A stretch of DNA of 64,000 nt from Pseudomonas sp. B33.4 (GTDB lineage: Bacteria > Pseudomonadota > Gammaproteobacteria > Pseudomonadales > Pseudomonadaceae). Location of the stretch: the NCBI RefSeq assembly GCF_034555375.1, contig NZ_CP140706.1, positions 239,001-303,000 on the forward strand, given 5' to 3'. This document shows positions 55,266 to 63,619 of the stretch, in pieces (position 1 is the stretch's first letter; each line of letters begins with the position of its first letter). The notes below the pieces were generated by a model. It made no database searches, was not told the origin of the DNA, and saw nothing but the letters and a program-made list of their open reading frames with translations. Made by a program: the position numbers and the translations under genes.

Positions 55266-56492
55266 ATGAGCCAGACATCCTTCGATATTCAGCAGGCCGC
55301 CGTAATCGGCGCGGGCACCATGGGCCGTGGCATTGTCATGTGCCTGGCGAATGCCGGCGTGAGCGTACAGTGGGTGGATAACAATCCACAGATGCTTGAG
55401 CAGGCACTCGTCACCGTGGCCGAGACTTATGCACACAACGTGCGGCAAGGGCGGATTGATCAGGCCGAGGCGGATGCGCGTATCGCTCGGGTCAGTGCGG
55501 CGGCGGATTACGCGGCGATTCGCAATGTTGATCTGGTGATCGAGGCGGTGTACGAAAATCTTGAGCTGAAGCAGAAGATCTTTCGTGAACTCGATGGCTT
55601 GCTCAAGCCCGAGGCATTGTTGGCGAGCAATACTTCGGCGCTGGATATCGATGCGATTGCTGCCGCGACAAGGCGCCCGGAGCAAGTGCTGGGCCTGCAT
55701 TTCTTCAGCCCGGCGCACATCATGAAACTGCTGGAGATCGTGCGCGGTGCGCAGACTTCGCCGGCCGCGCTGGAAGCAGCGCTGGTGCTTGGCAAGCGTA
55801 TGGGCAAGGTCAGTGTGGTGTCGGGCAATTGCCACGGGTTTATCGGCAATCGCATGTTGCATCCGTATGTGCTTGAGGCGCGCAAAATGTTGCTTGAAGG
55901 CGCTTATCCACAGCAGATCGACGCGGCGCTGCAAGGTTTTGGTTTTGCCATGGGGCCGTTTCGCATGTACGACGTCGTCGGCATCGATCTGGAGTGGCGT
56001 GCGCGCGAATTGGCCGGCAAGGGTCAGGATGCGCCTGAGGTTCAGGTGGATAACCGCTTGTGCGAGCTGGGCCGGTTCGGGCAGAAGTCCGGCAATGGCT
56101 ATTACCATTACGAGCCGGGCAGTCGTCAGGCTGAGCACGATCCTGAGGTCGATGCGCTGGTGTTGCAGGTCAGCGAAGGGTTGGGTTTCCAGCGCCGTGA
56201 GATCGGTCCTGAGGAGATTCTGGAGCGCTGCCTGCTAGCACTGGTCAACGAGGGCGCGAAGATTCTGCAGGAAGGTATTGCCGAGTCCGCGCACGATATC
56301 GATCTGGTGTATCTGAATGGCTACGGCTTTCCGGCGGACAAGGGCGGGCCGATGGCGTGGGCGGATCAGCAAGGGCTGGTGGACATTCATCAGCGCTTGC
56401 TGGCGCTGGAGACGCGGCAAGGTGATCAGTGGAAACCGGCGCGGTTGATTGGAGAGTTGGCGGCGCAAGGGAAGGGGTTTGCTCAAGCTTAG
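55266..56492 (+). CDS. 3-hydroxyacyl-CoA dehydrogenase
   Basis: The 408-residue NAD-dependent enzyme has the Rossmann motif AVIGAGTMGRGI (G15, G17, G20), the catalytic region LGLHFFSPAHIMKLLEIV and a C-terminal dimerisation domain repeated in part (GFIGNRMLHPY; LNGYGFPADKGGPM). It oxidises 3-hydroxyacyl-CoA in beta-oxidation-like pathways. It lacks the enoyl-CoA hydratase domain of FadB. ATG 55266 (MSQTSFDIQQ) chosen over one 8 codons earlier because AAGAGA precedes it. Confidence 0.92.
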   Translation: MSQTSFDIQQAAVIGAGTMGRGIVMCLANAGVSVQWVDNNPQMLEQALVTVAETYAHNVRQGRIDQAEADARIARVSAAADYAAIRNVDLVIEAVYENLELKQKIFRELDGLLKPEALLASNTSALDIDAIAAATRRPEQVLGLHFFSPAHIMKLLEIVRGAQTSPAALEAALVLGKRMGKVSVVSGNCHGFIGNRMLHPYVLEARKMLLEGAYPQQIDAALQGFGFAMGPFRMYDVVGIDLEWRARELAGKGQDAPEVQVDNRLCELGRFGQKSGNGYYHYEPGSRQAEHDPEVDALVLQVSEGLGFQRREIGPEEILERCLLALVNEGAKILQEGIAESAHDIDLVYLNGYGFPADKGGPMAWADQQGLVDIHQRLLALETRQGDQWKPARLIGELAAQGKGFAQA

Positions 56493-56513
56493 TGTTACGG
56501 CGAAAATCTATCC

Positions 56514-56674
56514 CCCTCACCCCAGCCCTCTCCCCCCAAGGGGGCGAGGGGGAAAGGGAGCCGATTTTCGTGTGTTTCAGAATTTGAGTTCGAATCGAAA
56601 GCCTCAGGTCGGTGTATTCCGAGAAAACACCTCGGTCAGTCCCCTCTCCCTCTGGGAGAGGGCTAGGGTGAGGG
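56514..56674. repeat. Inverted-repeat element, short form (copy 4, 161 bp)
   Basis: Same ends as copies 1-3 and same length and CCCCAAGGGGGCGAGGGGG insertion as copy 2. It lies between two co-directional genes, so read-through to the thioesterase may be reduced. Confidence 0.85.
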
Positions 56675-56714
56675 CAAGCGGCCTCACTGAAAACACAAGA
56701 GAATCAGCCCAACC

Positions 56715-57140
56715 ATGTCCACCCCTCAGCGCACCGACTACCCACACTTCCAGCCCATCACCACGCGCTGGCACGACAACGACGCCTACGGTCACGTCAA
56801 CAACGTCACCTACTACAGTTTCTTCGACACGGCGGTGAACACCTATCTGATTCAGGTCGGTGGTCTGGATATCCATGACGGCGAGGTGGTGGGATTCGTG
56901 GTCAGCTCTGCGTGTGATTATTTCGCTTCGATCGCGTTTCCGGATCTGATCGAGATCGGTCTGCGGGTCGGCAAGTTGGGCAACAGTTCGGTGCAATATG
57001 AACTGGCGGTGTTCAAGGTCGGCGAAAGTGAAGCGTGTGCAGCCGGGCGCTTCGTTCACGTGTTCGTCGATCGGGCGAGTAATCAGCCGGTGCCGATTCC
57101 TGCCCGGTTGCGCGAGGCGCTGGGGCGTCTGGTGGTTTGA
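56715..57140 (+). CDS. Acyl-CoA thioesterase, 4-hydroxybenzoyl-CoA thioesterase type
   Basis: The 141-residue single hotdog domain has the motif [20 protein letters not shown] with the catalytic Asp of the DxDxxGHVNN class. It probably hydrolyses an acyl-CoA and may serve with the dehydrogenase upstream. A strong bidirectional terminator follows. Confidence 0.9.
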   Translation: MSTPQRTDYPHFQPITTRWHDNDAYGHVNNVTYYSFFDTAVNTYLIQVGGLDIHDGEVVGFVVSSACDYFASIAFPDLIEIGLRVGKLGNSSVQYELAVFKVGESEACAAGRFVHVFVDRASNQPVPIPARLREALGRLVV

Positions 57141-57151
57141 GAAAGGCAAAA

Positions 57152-57181
57152 AAAAATCGCAGCCCTCGGGCTGCGATTTTT
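57152..57181. terminator. Bidirectional Rho-independent terminator
   Basis: AAAAATCGCAGCCC and GGGCTGCGATTTTT pair perfectly around TC. A-run on one side and T-run on the other serve the convergent thioesterase and glycine-zipper genes. Confidence 0.92.
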
Positions 57182-57196
57182 ATTCAAGCATTCGCC

Positions 57197-57679
57197 TTAA
57201 CGATGGCGATAGTACTTGTGATGCTTGCGGTGGCCGTAGGCATGGCCGCGACCACGGTGGTCGTCGCGATAGTAGCGGCGATCATCATGGCGACGGTCGT
57301 AGCGACGATCGTCGTCATCGCTCTTGTTGCCCATGTAGTTGCCCAGCGCGCCACCGGCGCCGCCACCTGCTGCGGAGCCGATCAGGCTGCCGGTGGTGCC
57401 GCCCATGCTGCGGCCGACTACGTTACCGCCGGCTGCGCCCAACGCACCACCGATGGCGGCTTCGCCACGGCTGCGTTTGTCGGCACCAACCGCGCTACCA
57501 CCCGCGCCGCCCAAGGCTGCGCCGATGGTGGAACCTGTATTGCCGCCTAAAGACTGACCGACGACCGAGCCAAGAACCCCGCCCAATGCGCCGCCCACAC
57601 CTGCTTCGGTGGTGCCGCCTGCAGACGCCAAACCACTGACCAGGCCAAGGGACAACAAGAGAATCGAGGAGAACTTCAT
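57197..57679 (-). CDS. Glycine-zipper outer-membrane/periplasmic protein
   Basis: 160 residues with a signal peptide (MKFSSILLLSLGLVSGLASA), then a long glycine-zipper region (GGALGGVLGSVVGQSLGGN and further similar repeats, about 25-115) and a very basic, His/Arg/Asp-rich tail (DDDDRRYDRRHDDRRYYRDD and on). Such zippers insert in membranes, as in the YMGG/OmpA-associated families. Role unknown; possibly envelope stability. Confidence 0.85.
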   Translation of the reverse strand: MKFSSILLLSLGLVSGLASAGGTTEAGVGGALGGVLGSVVGQSLGGNTGSTIGAALGGAGGSAVGADKRSRGEAAIGGALGAAGGNVVGRSMGGTTGSLIGSAAGGGAGGALGNYMGNKSDDDDRRYDRRHDDRRYYRDDHRGRGHAYGHRKHHKYYRHR

Positions 57680-57761
57680 AGATGAGCCTCAAAGGGATGA
57701 CGGCGCCGATCCTGAGGCTGTGTAACAAGCGTGACAATCGAAATCCGACGAATAACACGAC

Positions 57762-57771
57762 TTGTATACAA
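57762..57771. promoter_or_regulatory. TTGTATACAA palindrome
   Basis: A perfect 10-bp palindrome typical of GntR (FCD) operators, about 83 bp before the glycine-zipper gene. Could instead be part of a -10/-35 pair. Confidence 0.35.
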
Positions 57772-57837
57772 TTTTGCAAGTTGCTGTTTTATCAGCGGAA
57801 CTTAACCGATTTTCGCCGGTCTTTAGCTACTTCGGAC

Positions 57838-57868
57838 AGGCCGTTTTTGTGAAAAATCGGCCTTTTTT
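57838..57868 (+). terminator. Plus-strand terminator with no upstream protein gene
   Basis: AGGCCG-TTTTT-GTG-AAAAA-T-CGGCCT, then a run of T residues. The only plus-strand gene before it is already closed by the terminator at 57152, so it points to an unannotated transcript. Confidence 0.6.
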
Positions 57869-57921
57869 GTGGGCGTTGAAAAGAGACAAATGCAGAGAAG
57901 TTCGTTGCATCTAAAACCGCT

Positions 57922-58003
57922 ATCGCGAGCAGGCTCACTCCTACAGTGACCGCGTTCCTACAGGTAAAACACGATCAACTGTAGGAGTGAGCCTGCTCGC
58001 GAT
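57922..58003. repeat. REPIN, GCGAGCAGGCTCAC family
   Basis: ATCGCGAGCAGGCTCACTCC... (57922-57945) and its exact reverse complement (57980-58003), matching the element at 9617-9681. Lies just past the FdhF/YdeP stop. Confidence 0.85.
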
Positions 58004-58024
58004 GGCAATCGGACTGACACCGGG

Positions 58025-60373
58025 TTAAGCCGACTTGGCCATGATCAACCCGGTCTCACTCGCCGCCTCCAACCGGATCGCAATGAACTTCGACGTCGGC
58101 GTATGGCTACCATCCCCGGTGCTTTCCAGCGGCACCAACGGATTCACTTCCGGGTAGTAAGCAGCTGCCTGCCCGGCCGGAATATCAAATGCCAACAGGG
58201 TGAAGCCCTTCACCCGACGCTCACGACCATCGTCCCACAGTGACACGATGTCGGCCTTCTGCCCAGGCCGGAAGCCCAGACGAATGATGTCGGCCTCATT
58301 GGCGAACAGCACATCACGCTGGCCTTTCACCCCGCGATAACGGTCGTCGAGACCATAAATCGTCGTGTTGTACTGATCGTGGGAGCGCATCGATTGCAGG
58401 ATCAGGTCTGGCAGTTGCCCGGTGGCGCGGGTGCGCTCGTGCACCAGATCTTTCGGCAGCATATTGGCGCGGAAATTGGCCCGGCCCGACGGCGTATTCC
58501 ACTTGCGCGCGCCAGCGCTGTTGCCGAGGTAGAAACCGCCTGGGTTCTTGATCTTCTCGTTGAATTCTTTGAAGTTGGGAATGGTGTCAGCGATCAGGTC
58601 GCGGATGCGCCCGTAATCGGCCACCAGCCAGTTCCAGTCCACCGGTTTGCTGCCCAGTGTGGCGGCAGCGATGCCGGCGATGATCGACGGCTCGGAGCGC
58701 ATCTGGTTCGACAGCGGCTGCAACTGACCGTTGGAAGCGTGCACCATGCTGAACGAGTCTTCCACGGTGACCGCTTGCGCGCCTTCAGTCTGGATGTCGA
58801 TGTCGGTCCGACCGAGGCACGGCAGGATCAGCGCGTCCTTGCCGTGAGCCAGATGGCTGCGGTTGAGTTTGGTGCTGATCTGCACGGTCAGGTCGCAATT
58901 GCTCAGTGCTTCGAACGTGCGCGGACTGTCCGGCGTTGCTTGGGCAAAGTTTCCGCCCAGACCGATGAAGACTTTGGCGCGTCCCTCGGCCATCGCATGG
59001 ATCGCCTCGACCACGTTATGGCCGTTGTGGCGCGGCACCTTGAACTGGAAGCGTCGCTCCAGCGAGTCAAGGAACGCCACCGGCGGACGCTCGTTGATGC
59101 CCATCGTGCGGTCGCCCTGCACGTTACTGTGGCCGCGCACCGGGCACAGACCCGCACCCGGCTTGCCGATGTTGCCGCGCAGCAGCATCAGGTTGGCGAT
59201 TTCCTGGATGGTCGGCACCGAATGGCGGTGCTGGGTGATGCCCATCGCCCAGCACATGATCACGTTTTTGCCTTTGGCGTACATGCGCGCGGCTTGCTCG
59301 ATTTCGACGAGGGTCAGGCCGGATTGCTCGACGATCTGTTCCCACGGGGTATCGTCGACGACACCGAGGTACTCCAGCACATTGGCGCTGTGAGCGTTGA
59401 GGAAGTCGTGATCGAACACAGCAGGCTCGCCAGCCTTCTGCGCATCGCGCTCCCACTGCAGGAGGAACTTGGCCATGCCGCGCAGCAGCGCCATGTCGCC
59501 ACCGAGGGCCGGACGGAAATACGCGGTGTTGGTCGGCTTGTCACCGTTGGTGAGCATTTCGATCGGGTGTTGTGGGTGCTGGAAACGTTCCAGGCCGCGT
59601 TCCTTCAACGGGTTGATGCACACCACTTGCGCACCGCGCTTCACTGCTTCACGCAGCGGTTCGAGCATCCGTGGGTGGTTGGTGCCGGGGTTCTGGCCCC
59701 AGACGAAAATCGCGTCGGCGTGTTCGAAATCGTCGAAGGTCACGGTGCCTTTACCGACGCCGACGCTTTGCGCCAACGCCACACCGCTGGCCTCGTGGCA
59801 CATGTTCGAGCAGTCAGGGAAGTTGTTGGTGCCGTAGGCGCGCACGAACAGCTGATACAGATACGCCGCTTCGTTGCTGGCGCGACCGGAGGTGTAGAAC
59901 TCGGCCAGATCCGGGCTCGGCAGACTTTGCAGGTGTTTGGCGATCAGCGTGTAGGCGTCATCCCAACTGATCGGCTTGTAGCGATCGGTTTCGGCGTCGT
60001 AAACCATCGGTTCGGTGAGACGACCCTGATATTCCAGCCAGTAGTCGCTCTGCTCCAGCAGCGAAGTCACGCTGTGCTTGGCGAAGAATTTGGCGTCCAC
60101 GCGACGCTTGGTCGCTTCCCAGTTCACTGCTTTGGCGCCGTTCTCGCAGAACTTGACCATGCCGCTTTCCGGCGAGTCGCCCCACGCGCAACCCGGGCAG
60201 TCGAAGCCGCCGTTCTGGTTGGTCTTGAGCATCATGCGCAGGTTTTTCAGGGCGTTGTCGCTGGTCAACCAGGCCTGAGCCACACTGATCAGGGCACCCC
60301 AGCCGCCGGCGGCACCTTTGTAAGGCTTGTAGCGCGGGACAGGTTTCTGGTCGGCTTGATGATGTTGGCTCAC
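58025..60373 (-). CDS. FdhF/YdeP-family molybdopterin oxidoreductase
   Basis: The 782-residue molybdopterin enzyme is of the formate dehydrogenase alpha type. It has an N-terminal Cys pair (FDCPGCAWGDS), molybdopterin domains (SGRASNEAAYLYQLF; FVWGQNPGTNHPRM; GNIGKPGAGLCPVRGHSNVQ) and a C-terminal MoCo-binding domain (RSHDQYNTTIYG). No selenocysteine is visible. Start codon GTG overlaps the fdhD stop by 4 bp (GTGA). YdeP-like proteins have roles in acid stress or formate oxidation; the electron partner is not encoded here. Confidence 0.9.
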   Translation of the reverse strand: MSQHHQADQKPVPRYKPYKGAAGGWGALISVAQAWLTSDNALKNLRMMLKTNQNGGFDCPGCAWGDSPESGMVKFCENGAKAVNWEATKRRVDAKFFAKHSVTSLLEQSDYWLEYQGRLTEPMVYDAETDRYKPISWDDAYTLIAKHLQSLPSPDLAEFYTSGRASNEAAYLYQLFVRAYGTNNFPDCSNMCHEASGVALAQSVGVGKGTVTFDDFEHADAIFVWGQNPGTNHPRMLEPLREAVKRGAQVVCINPLKERGLERFQHPQHPIEMLTNGDKPTNTAYFRPALGGDMALLRGMAKFLLQWERDAQKAGEPAVFDHDFLNAHSANVLEYLGVVDDTPWEQIVEQSGLTLVEIEQAARMYAKGKNVIMCWAMGITQHRHSVPTIQEIANLMLLRGNIGKPGAGLCPVRGHSNVQGDRTMGINERPPVAFLDSLERRFQFKVPRHNGHNVVEAIHAMAEGRAKVFIGLGGNFAQATPDSPRTFEALSNCDLTVQISTKLNRSHLAHGKDALILPCLGRTDIDIQTEGAQAVTVEDSFSMVHASNGQLQPLSNQMRSEPSIIAGIAAATLGSKPVDWNWLVADYGRIRDLIADTIPNFKEFNEKIKNPGGFYLGNSAGARKWNTPSGRANFRANMLPKDLVHERTRATGQLPDLILQSMRSHDQYNTTIYGLDDRYRGVKGQRDVLFANEADIIRLGFRPGQKADIVSLWDDGRERRVKGFTLLAFDIPAGQAAAYYPEVNPLVPLESTGDGSHTPTSKFIAIRLEAASETGLIMAKSA

Positions 60374-61209
60374 GCTTGATTCTCCATCGCGGGGCTATAC
60401 ACCCGCGGCGCACTTTTCTGCGGCAGGTGGATGAGATTGAGGTTGTGTCGACGGGCCCATTGCACGGCAAGACCCGTGGGCGCGGACAGGCTGACCAGGG
60501 TCTGGATGCCGGCGCGCAAGACTTTCTGGATCAATTCGAGGCTGCAACGGCTGGTGACAATCGCCAGTCCGCCTGCTGTGGATATCTTTTGCCGGATCAG
60601 TCCGCCGATCAGTTTGTCGAGGGCGTTGTGCCGGCCGATGTCTTCGCGCCCGAGCAGCAATTCGCCGCTGGCGTTCATGAACACCGCCGCATGCACCGCA
60701 CCGCAATGCTGACCCAAAGGCTGAAATGCGCCGATGCGCTGACGCAAACCGTCCAGCCATTCAATCGGTGGCAACGGCGCGCCGGGCAGGACCTTGAGAT
60801 CGGGCAGCGCCTGTTCCACCGCTTCAACACCGCAGAGTCCGCAACCGCTGGTGCCCGCCAGTTGCCGACGTTGTTGCTTGAGGTTCCAGAAAGCGCGGTT
60901 GGCGATGGTCACTTGCGCGTATTGCGCAGAACCGGCGCCGGTCAGTTGCAGGTCATAAATGTCAGTGGCGTCGATGATGATGCCGCTGCCGAGACTGAAA
61001 CCGACGATGAAGTCTTCAAGATCGGTCGGCGTCACCAGCATTACCGCCTGACTGATGCCGTTGTAGGCGATCGCCAACGCGACTTCCTCGGCCAGCGCGG
61101 TGCTGGCCGATTCCTCGCGGGGTAAATCGCTGTAACTGTAGGTCTGGCTGGCGGCAGGCGCGGGCGTTTCAATTGCAGGCGCCGCGCAGGCTGGGCGCTT
61201 GGCGTTCAT
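60370..61209 (-). CDS. fdhD: Formate dehydrogenase accessory sulfurtransferase FdhD
   Basis: The 279-residue protein carries sulfur from IscS to the molybdenum cofactor of formate dehydrogenases. The CGLC motif is present (C123, C126 in SGCGLCGVE), with GREDIGRHNALDK and TSRCSLELIQKV conserved. It is translationally coupled to the downstream oxidoreductase gene, its likely client. Confidence 0.94.
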   Translation of the reverse strand: MNAKRPACAAPAIETPAPAASQTYSYSDLPREESASTALAEEVALAIAYNGISQAVMLVTPTDLEDFIVGFSLGSGIIIDATDIYDLQLTGAGSAQYAQVTIANRAFWNLKQQRRQLAGTSGCGLCGVEAVEQALPDLKVLPGAPLPPIEWLDGLRQRIGAFQPLGQHCGAVHAAVFMNASGELLLGREDIGRHNALDKLIGGLIRQKISTAGGLAIVTSRCSLELIQKVLRAGIQTLVSLSAPTGLAVQWARRHNLNLIHLPQKSAPRVYSPAMENQA

Positions 61210-61301
61210 GGCATCACCGACGGTTTGATCAACGTTAAGACTAGGCGCGGCAACTTGTCGCGTCTAATCGCTACTGTCGATCTATCGATAGATGCCGTCG
61301 A

Positions 61302-62189
61302 TCAAGCGTCGTCTGGCGATTGTTGATAAAGCGCGAAACAGGCCTCGGCCAGCGCCGAGCGTGGCGCTCCGCGGCGCATGATCAGGCCGAGCGGGGCGAG
61401 CGTTTGAGCGTTTTCGATGGGTTGCAGGCGCAGGTGATCGGTGAGTTTTTCCAGACCACCGTCGAGCGGCATGATCGCGCAGCAAAAGCCGCCGTGTACT
61501 GCTTGTAACAATTGATGCACGGCGTCGGTTTGCAGCAAGGGTTGCGGGGTCAGGCCGCGGCTGTGGAAGTTGTGGTCGATGGACTGGCGAAAATGCATGC
61601 CGCTGGTGAGCATGCCCAGCGGCAGTTCGATCAGCGATTCCCAGCTCAACGGTGCGTCACCGAAGGTAAAGGTTCGCTGGTCGTATAAAAGGCCCATGCG
61701 GGTTTCGTTGAAGGCCAGTGATTCGAAACGTTCGTTATCCAGGCGATCCAGATAGGACACGCCGAGGTCGATACGGTTGTTCGCCAGATGTTCGAGAATC
61801 TGTTCTGAACTCAGCGCCGACATTTCGAAACGCAGGTTCGGGTGGGCGCTGTGCAGACGTTGCATCAATGGCAGCGGATCGAAACTCGACAGCGGCACCA
61901 CGCCCAGTCGCAGCGTGCCGATCAGGTTGCCACGACACGCCGCCGCTTCCGCGTGCAAACCGTCATAAGCCGCCATCACCGAGCGTGCCCACGCCAGCAC
62001 GCGTTCACCCGGCGCGGTGAAACCTTCGAAGCGCTGGCCCCGGTTGACCAGCGGCAGGTCAAGTTCTTCTTCGAGGCTGCGCAGGCGCATCGACAGGGTT
62101 GGCTGGGTGATGTGGCAACGCGCGGCGGCCTGGCCGAAGTGGCGGGTTTCGTCGAGGGCGATGAGGAATTTCAGCTGCTTGATGTCCAT
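61302..62189 (-). CDS. LysR-family transcriptional regulator
   Basis: The 295-residue regulator has an N-terminal HTH ([37 protein letters not shown]) and a substrate-binding effector domain ([31 protein letters not shown]). It reads in the same direction as fdhD and lies 92 bp upstream of it, so it may control the fdhD operon, though LysR regulators more often control divergent genes. The divergent gene is lysM. Confidence 0.9.
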   Translation of the reverse strand: MDIKQLKFLIALDETRHFGQAAARCHITQPTLSMRLRSLEEELDLPLVNRGQRFEGFTAPGERVLAWARSVMAAYDGLHAEAAACRGNLIGTLRLGVVPLSSFDPLPLMQRLHSAHPNLRFEMSALSSEQILEHLANNRIDLGVSYLDRLDNERFESLAFNETRMGLLYDQRTFTFGDAPLSWESLIELPLGMLTSGMHFRQSIDHNFHSRGLTPQPLLQTDAVHQLLQAVHGGFCCAIMPLDGGLEKLTDHLRLQPIENAQTLAPLGLIMRRGAPRSALAEACFALYQQSPDDA

Positions 62190-62327
62190 CTTCGCTCCAG
62201 GCGCTGGCAGGGGTGGGGGATTCTACCGTTTCGGCGGTGGCAGGGTCATTGGTCGGCTTGGAACCGGGTTTGTCCGGGGTGGTCTAGGCTTGGACGACTG
62301 AACCTTTATTCCATGGAGAGAACCACG

Positions 62328-62768
62328 ATGAGCCTTTTTAGTTTTGTTAAAGAAGCTGGTGAGAAGTTGATCGATCTGCTGACCCCGGGCAACGCCAATG
62401 CCAGTGAGCAGTTGAAGGAACACATCAGCAAGGTCGGCCTGGGCAATCCGAATGTGCAGGCGACCGTGGATGGCGACAAAGTGACTGTCACCGGTGAAGT
62501 CGCGAGTCAGGAAGAGAAAGAGAAGATTCTGCTGGCGGTGGGCAATATTGCCGGGGTTGGCAGCGTGGATGATCAGATCACCGTCAGCGGGCCAGTTGTC
62601 ACTGCCGCACAATTTGTCGTGGTCAAGTCGGGTGACACTCTCAGCGCGATTTCTCTGCGCGTGTACGGGGATGCCAACAAGTATCAGAAAATTTTCGATG
62701 CCAACAAACCGATGCTCAAGGATGTGAACAAAATCTATCCGGGGCAGACTCTGCGTATTCCTGAGTAA
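62328..62768 (+). CDS. lysM: BON and LysM domain protein (Kbp/YgaU)
   Basis: The 146-residue protein has an N-terminal BON domain (about 25-85, [20 protein letters not shown]) and a C-terminal LysM domain ([29 protein letters not shown]). It matches E. coli YgaU (Kbp), a cytoplasmic potassium-binding protein, along its length. No signal peptide. ATG 62328 has GGAGAG upstream. Confidence 0.93.
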   Translation: MSLFSFVKEAGEKLIDLLTPGNANASEQLKEHISKVGLGNPNVQATVDGDKVTVTGEVASQEEKEKILLAVGNIAGVGSVDDQITVSGPVVTAAQFVVVKSGDTLSAISLRVYGDANKYQKIFDANKPMLKDVNKIYPGQTLRIPE

Positions 62769-62779
62769 CACAAAAACCC

Positions 62780-62864
62780 TGTAGGAGCTGCCGCAGGCTG
62801 CGATCTTTTGACTTTGATTTTTAAAAAACAGATCAAAAGATCGCAGCCTTCGGCAGCTCCTACA
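62780..62864. repeat. REPIN, GTAGGAGCTGCC family
   Basis: TGTAGGAGCTGCCGCAGGCT... (62780-62805) and its near reverse complement (62839-62864), as at 32177-32261. Sits between convergent lysM and yrfG. Confidence 0.85.
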
Positions 62865-62868
62865 AAGA

Positions 62869-63531
62869 TCAAAGACCAGCGATCAGATTGCGGTAATCCT
62901 CTACGGCCGCAAACTCAGCGGTGTCCTTCGGCCCTTTGCGACTGTCCGGCTCTTTCACCGCCAGCAAATGCGCCACACCAAAATCCCGCGCACTGCGCAG
63001 AACCGGCAAGGTATCGTCGATAAACAGACTGCGCGCCGGATCAAAACCGATATCCGCCTGCAAGGCATCCCAGAACTGCGGGTTCTCCTTGGGGAAACCG
63101 TAGTCATGCGAGCTGATCAGCCGCTCGAAATATGGCGCCAGTTCGATTCGCTCAAGCTTCAGCGACAGTGAGTCGCGGTGCGCGTTGGTGATCATGATCA
63201 CCCGTTTACCGGCGCGTTTGATCGCTTCCAGAAAGGTATCGGCATCCGGCCGCAAGGCAATCAGGTGCGCAGTTTCCAGCTTTAATTCACGCACCGACAA
63301 CTTCAGCTCGGCACTCCAGAAATCCAGGCAGTACCACTGCAACTGGCCGGCATGGCGTTCGAACAACGGCTGCAATTCCATTTCGGCCATGGCCCGGCTG
63401 ACCCCGTGCAGTTCGGCGTAACGCTGGGGCAGATGTTCCAGCCAGAAGTGATTGTCGAAGTGCAGATCCAGCAGCGTGCCGTCCATGTCGAGCAGAACGG
63501 TATCGATGTCGGACCACGGTAATGTAGGCAT
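62869..63531 (-). CDS. yrfG: GMP/IMP nucleotidase YrfG
   Basis: The 220-residue HAD-superfamily phosphatase has motif I DMDGTLLD (nucleophile D15, acid D17), motif II ITNAHRDS and motif III/IV (FPKENPQFW; LFIDDTLPVL). It dephosphorylates GMP and IMP. Divergent from nudE with 88 bp between, an arrangement conserved in gamma-proteobacteria. Confidence 0.92.
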   Translation of the reverse strand: MPTLPWSDIDTVLLDMDGTLLDLHFDNHFWLEHLPQRYAELHGVSRAMAEMELQPLFERHAGQLQWYCLDFWSAELKLSVRELKLETAHLIALRPDADTFLEAIKRAGKRVIMITNAHRDSLSLKLERIELAPYFERLISSHDYGFPKENPQFWDALQADIGFDPARSLFIDDTLPVLRSARDFGVAHLLAVKEPDSRKGPKDTAEFAAVEDYRNLIAGL

Positions 63532-63619
63532 GGCAACGTCTCGAACGGTAGAAAGATATCCGACATAAACAATCGGGAAAGCCGCGTTATAGTAGCGCGT
63601 TCACGCCTAGGAGCTTTGC

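Larger units (their letters stand above)
57680..58024. other. Gene-free region with palindrome, terminator and REPIN
   Basis: 345 bp. It contains a TTGTATACAA palindrome (57762-57771), an orphan plus-strand terminator (57838-57868) and a REPIN (57922-58003). The stretch 57772-57868 could hold a small RNA. Confidence 0.55.

Noticed and set aside
31105..56674. CRISPR array made of the repeated elements
   Set aside because: The four repeats are kilobases apart, palindromic at the ends and differ inside; there are no regular spacers and no cas genes.
58379..60379. 666-codon open frame on the plus strand across the FdhF/YdeP gene
   Set aside because: Antisense shadow of a clear molybdopterin enzyme gene.
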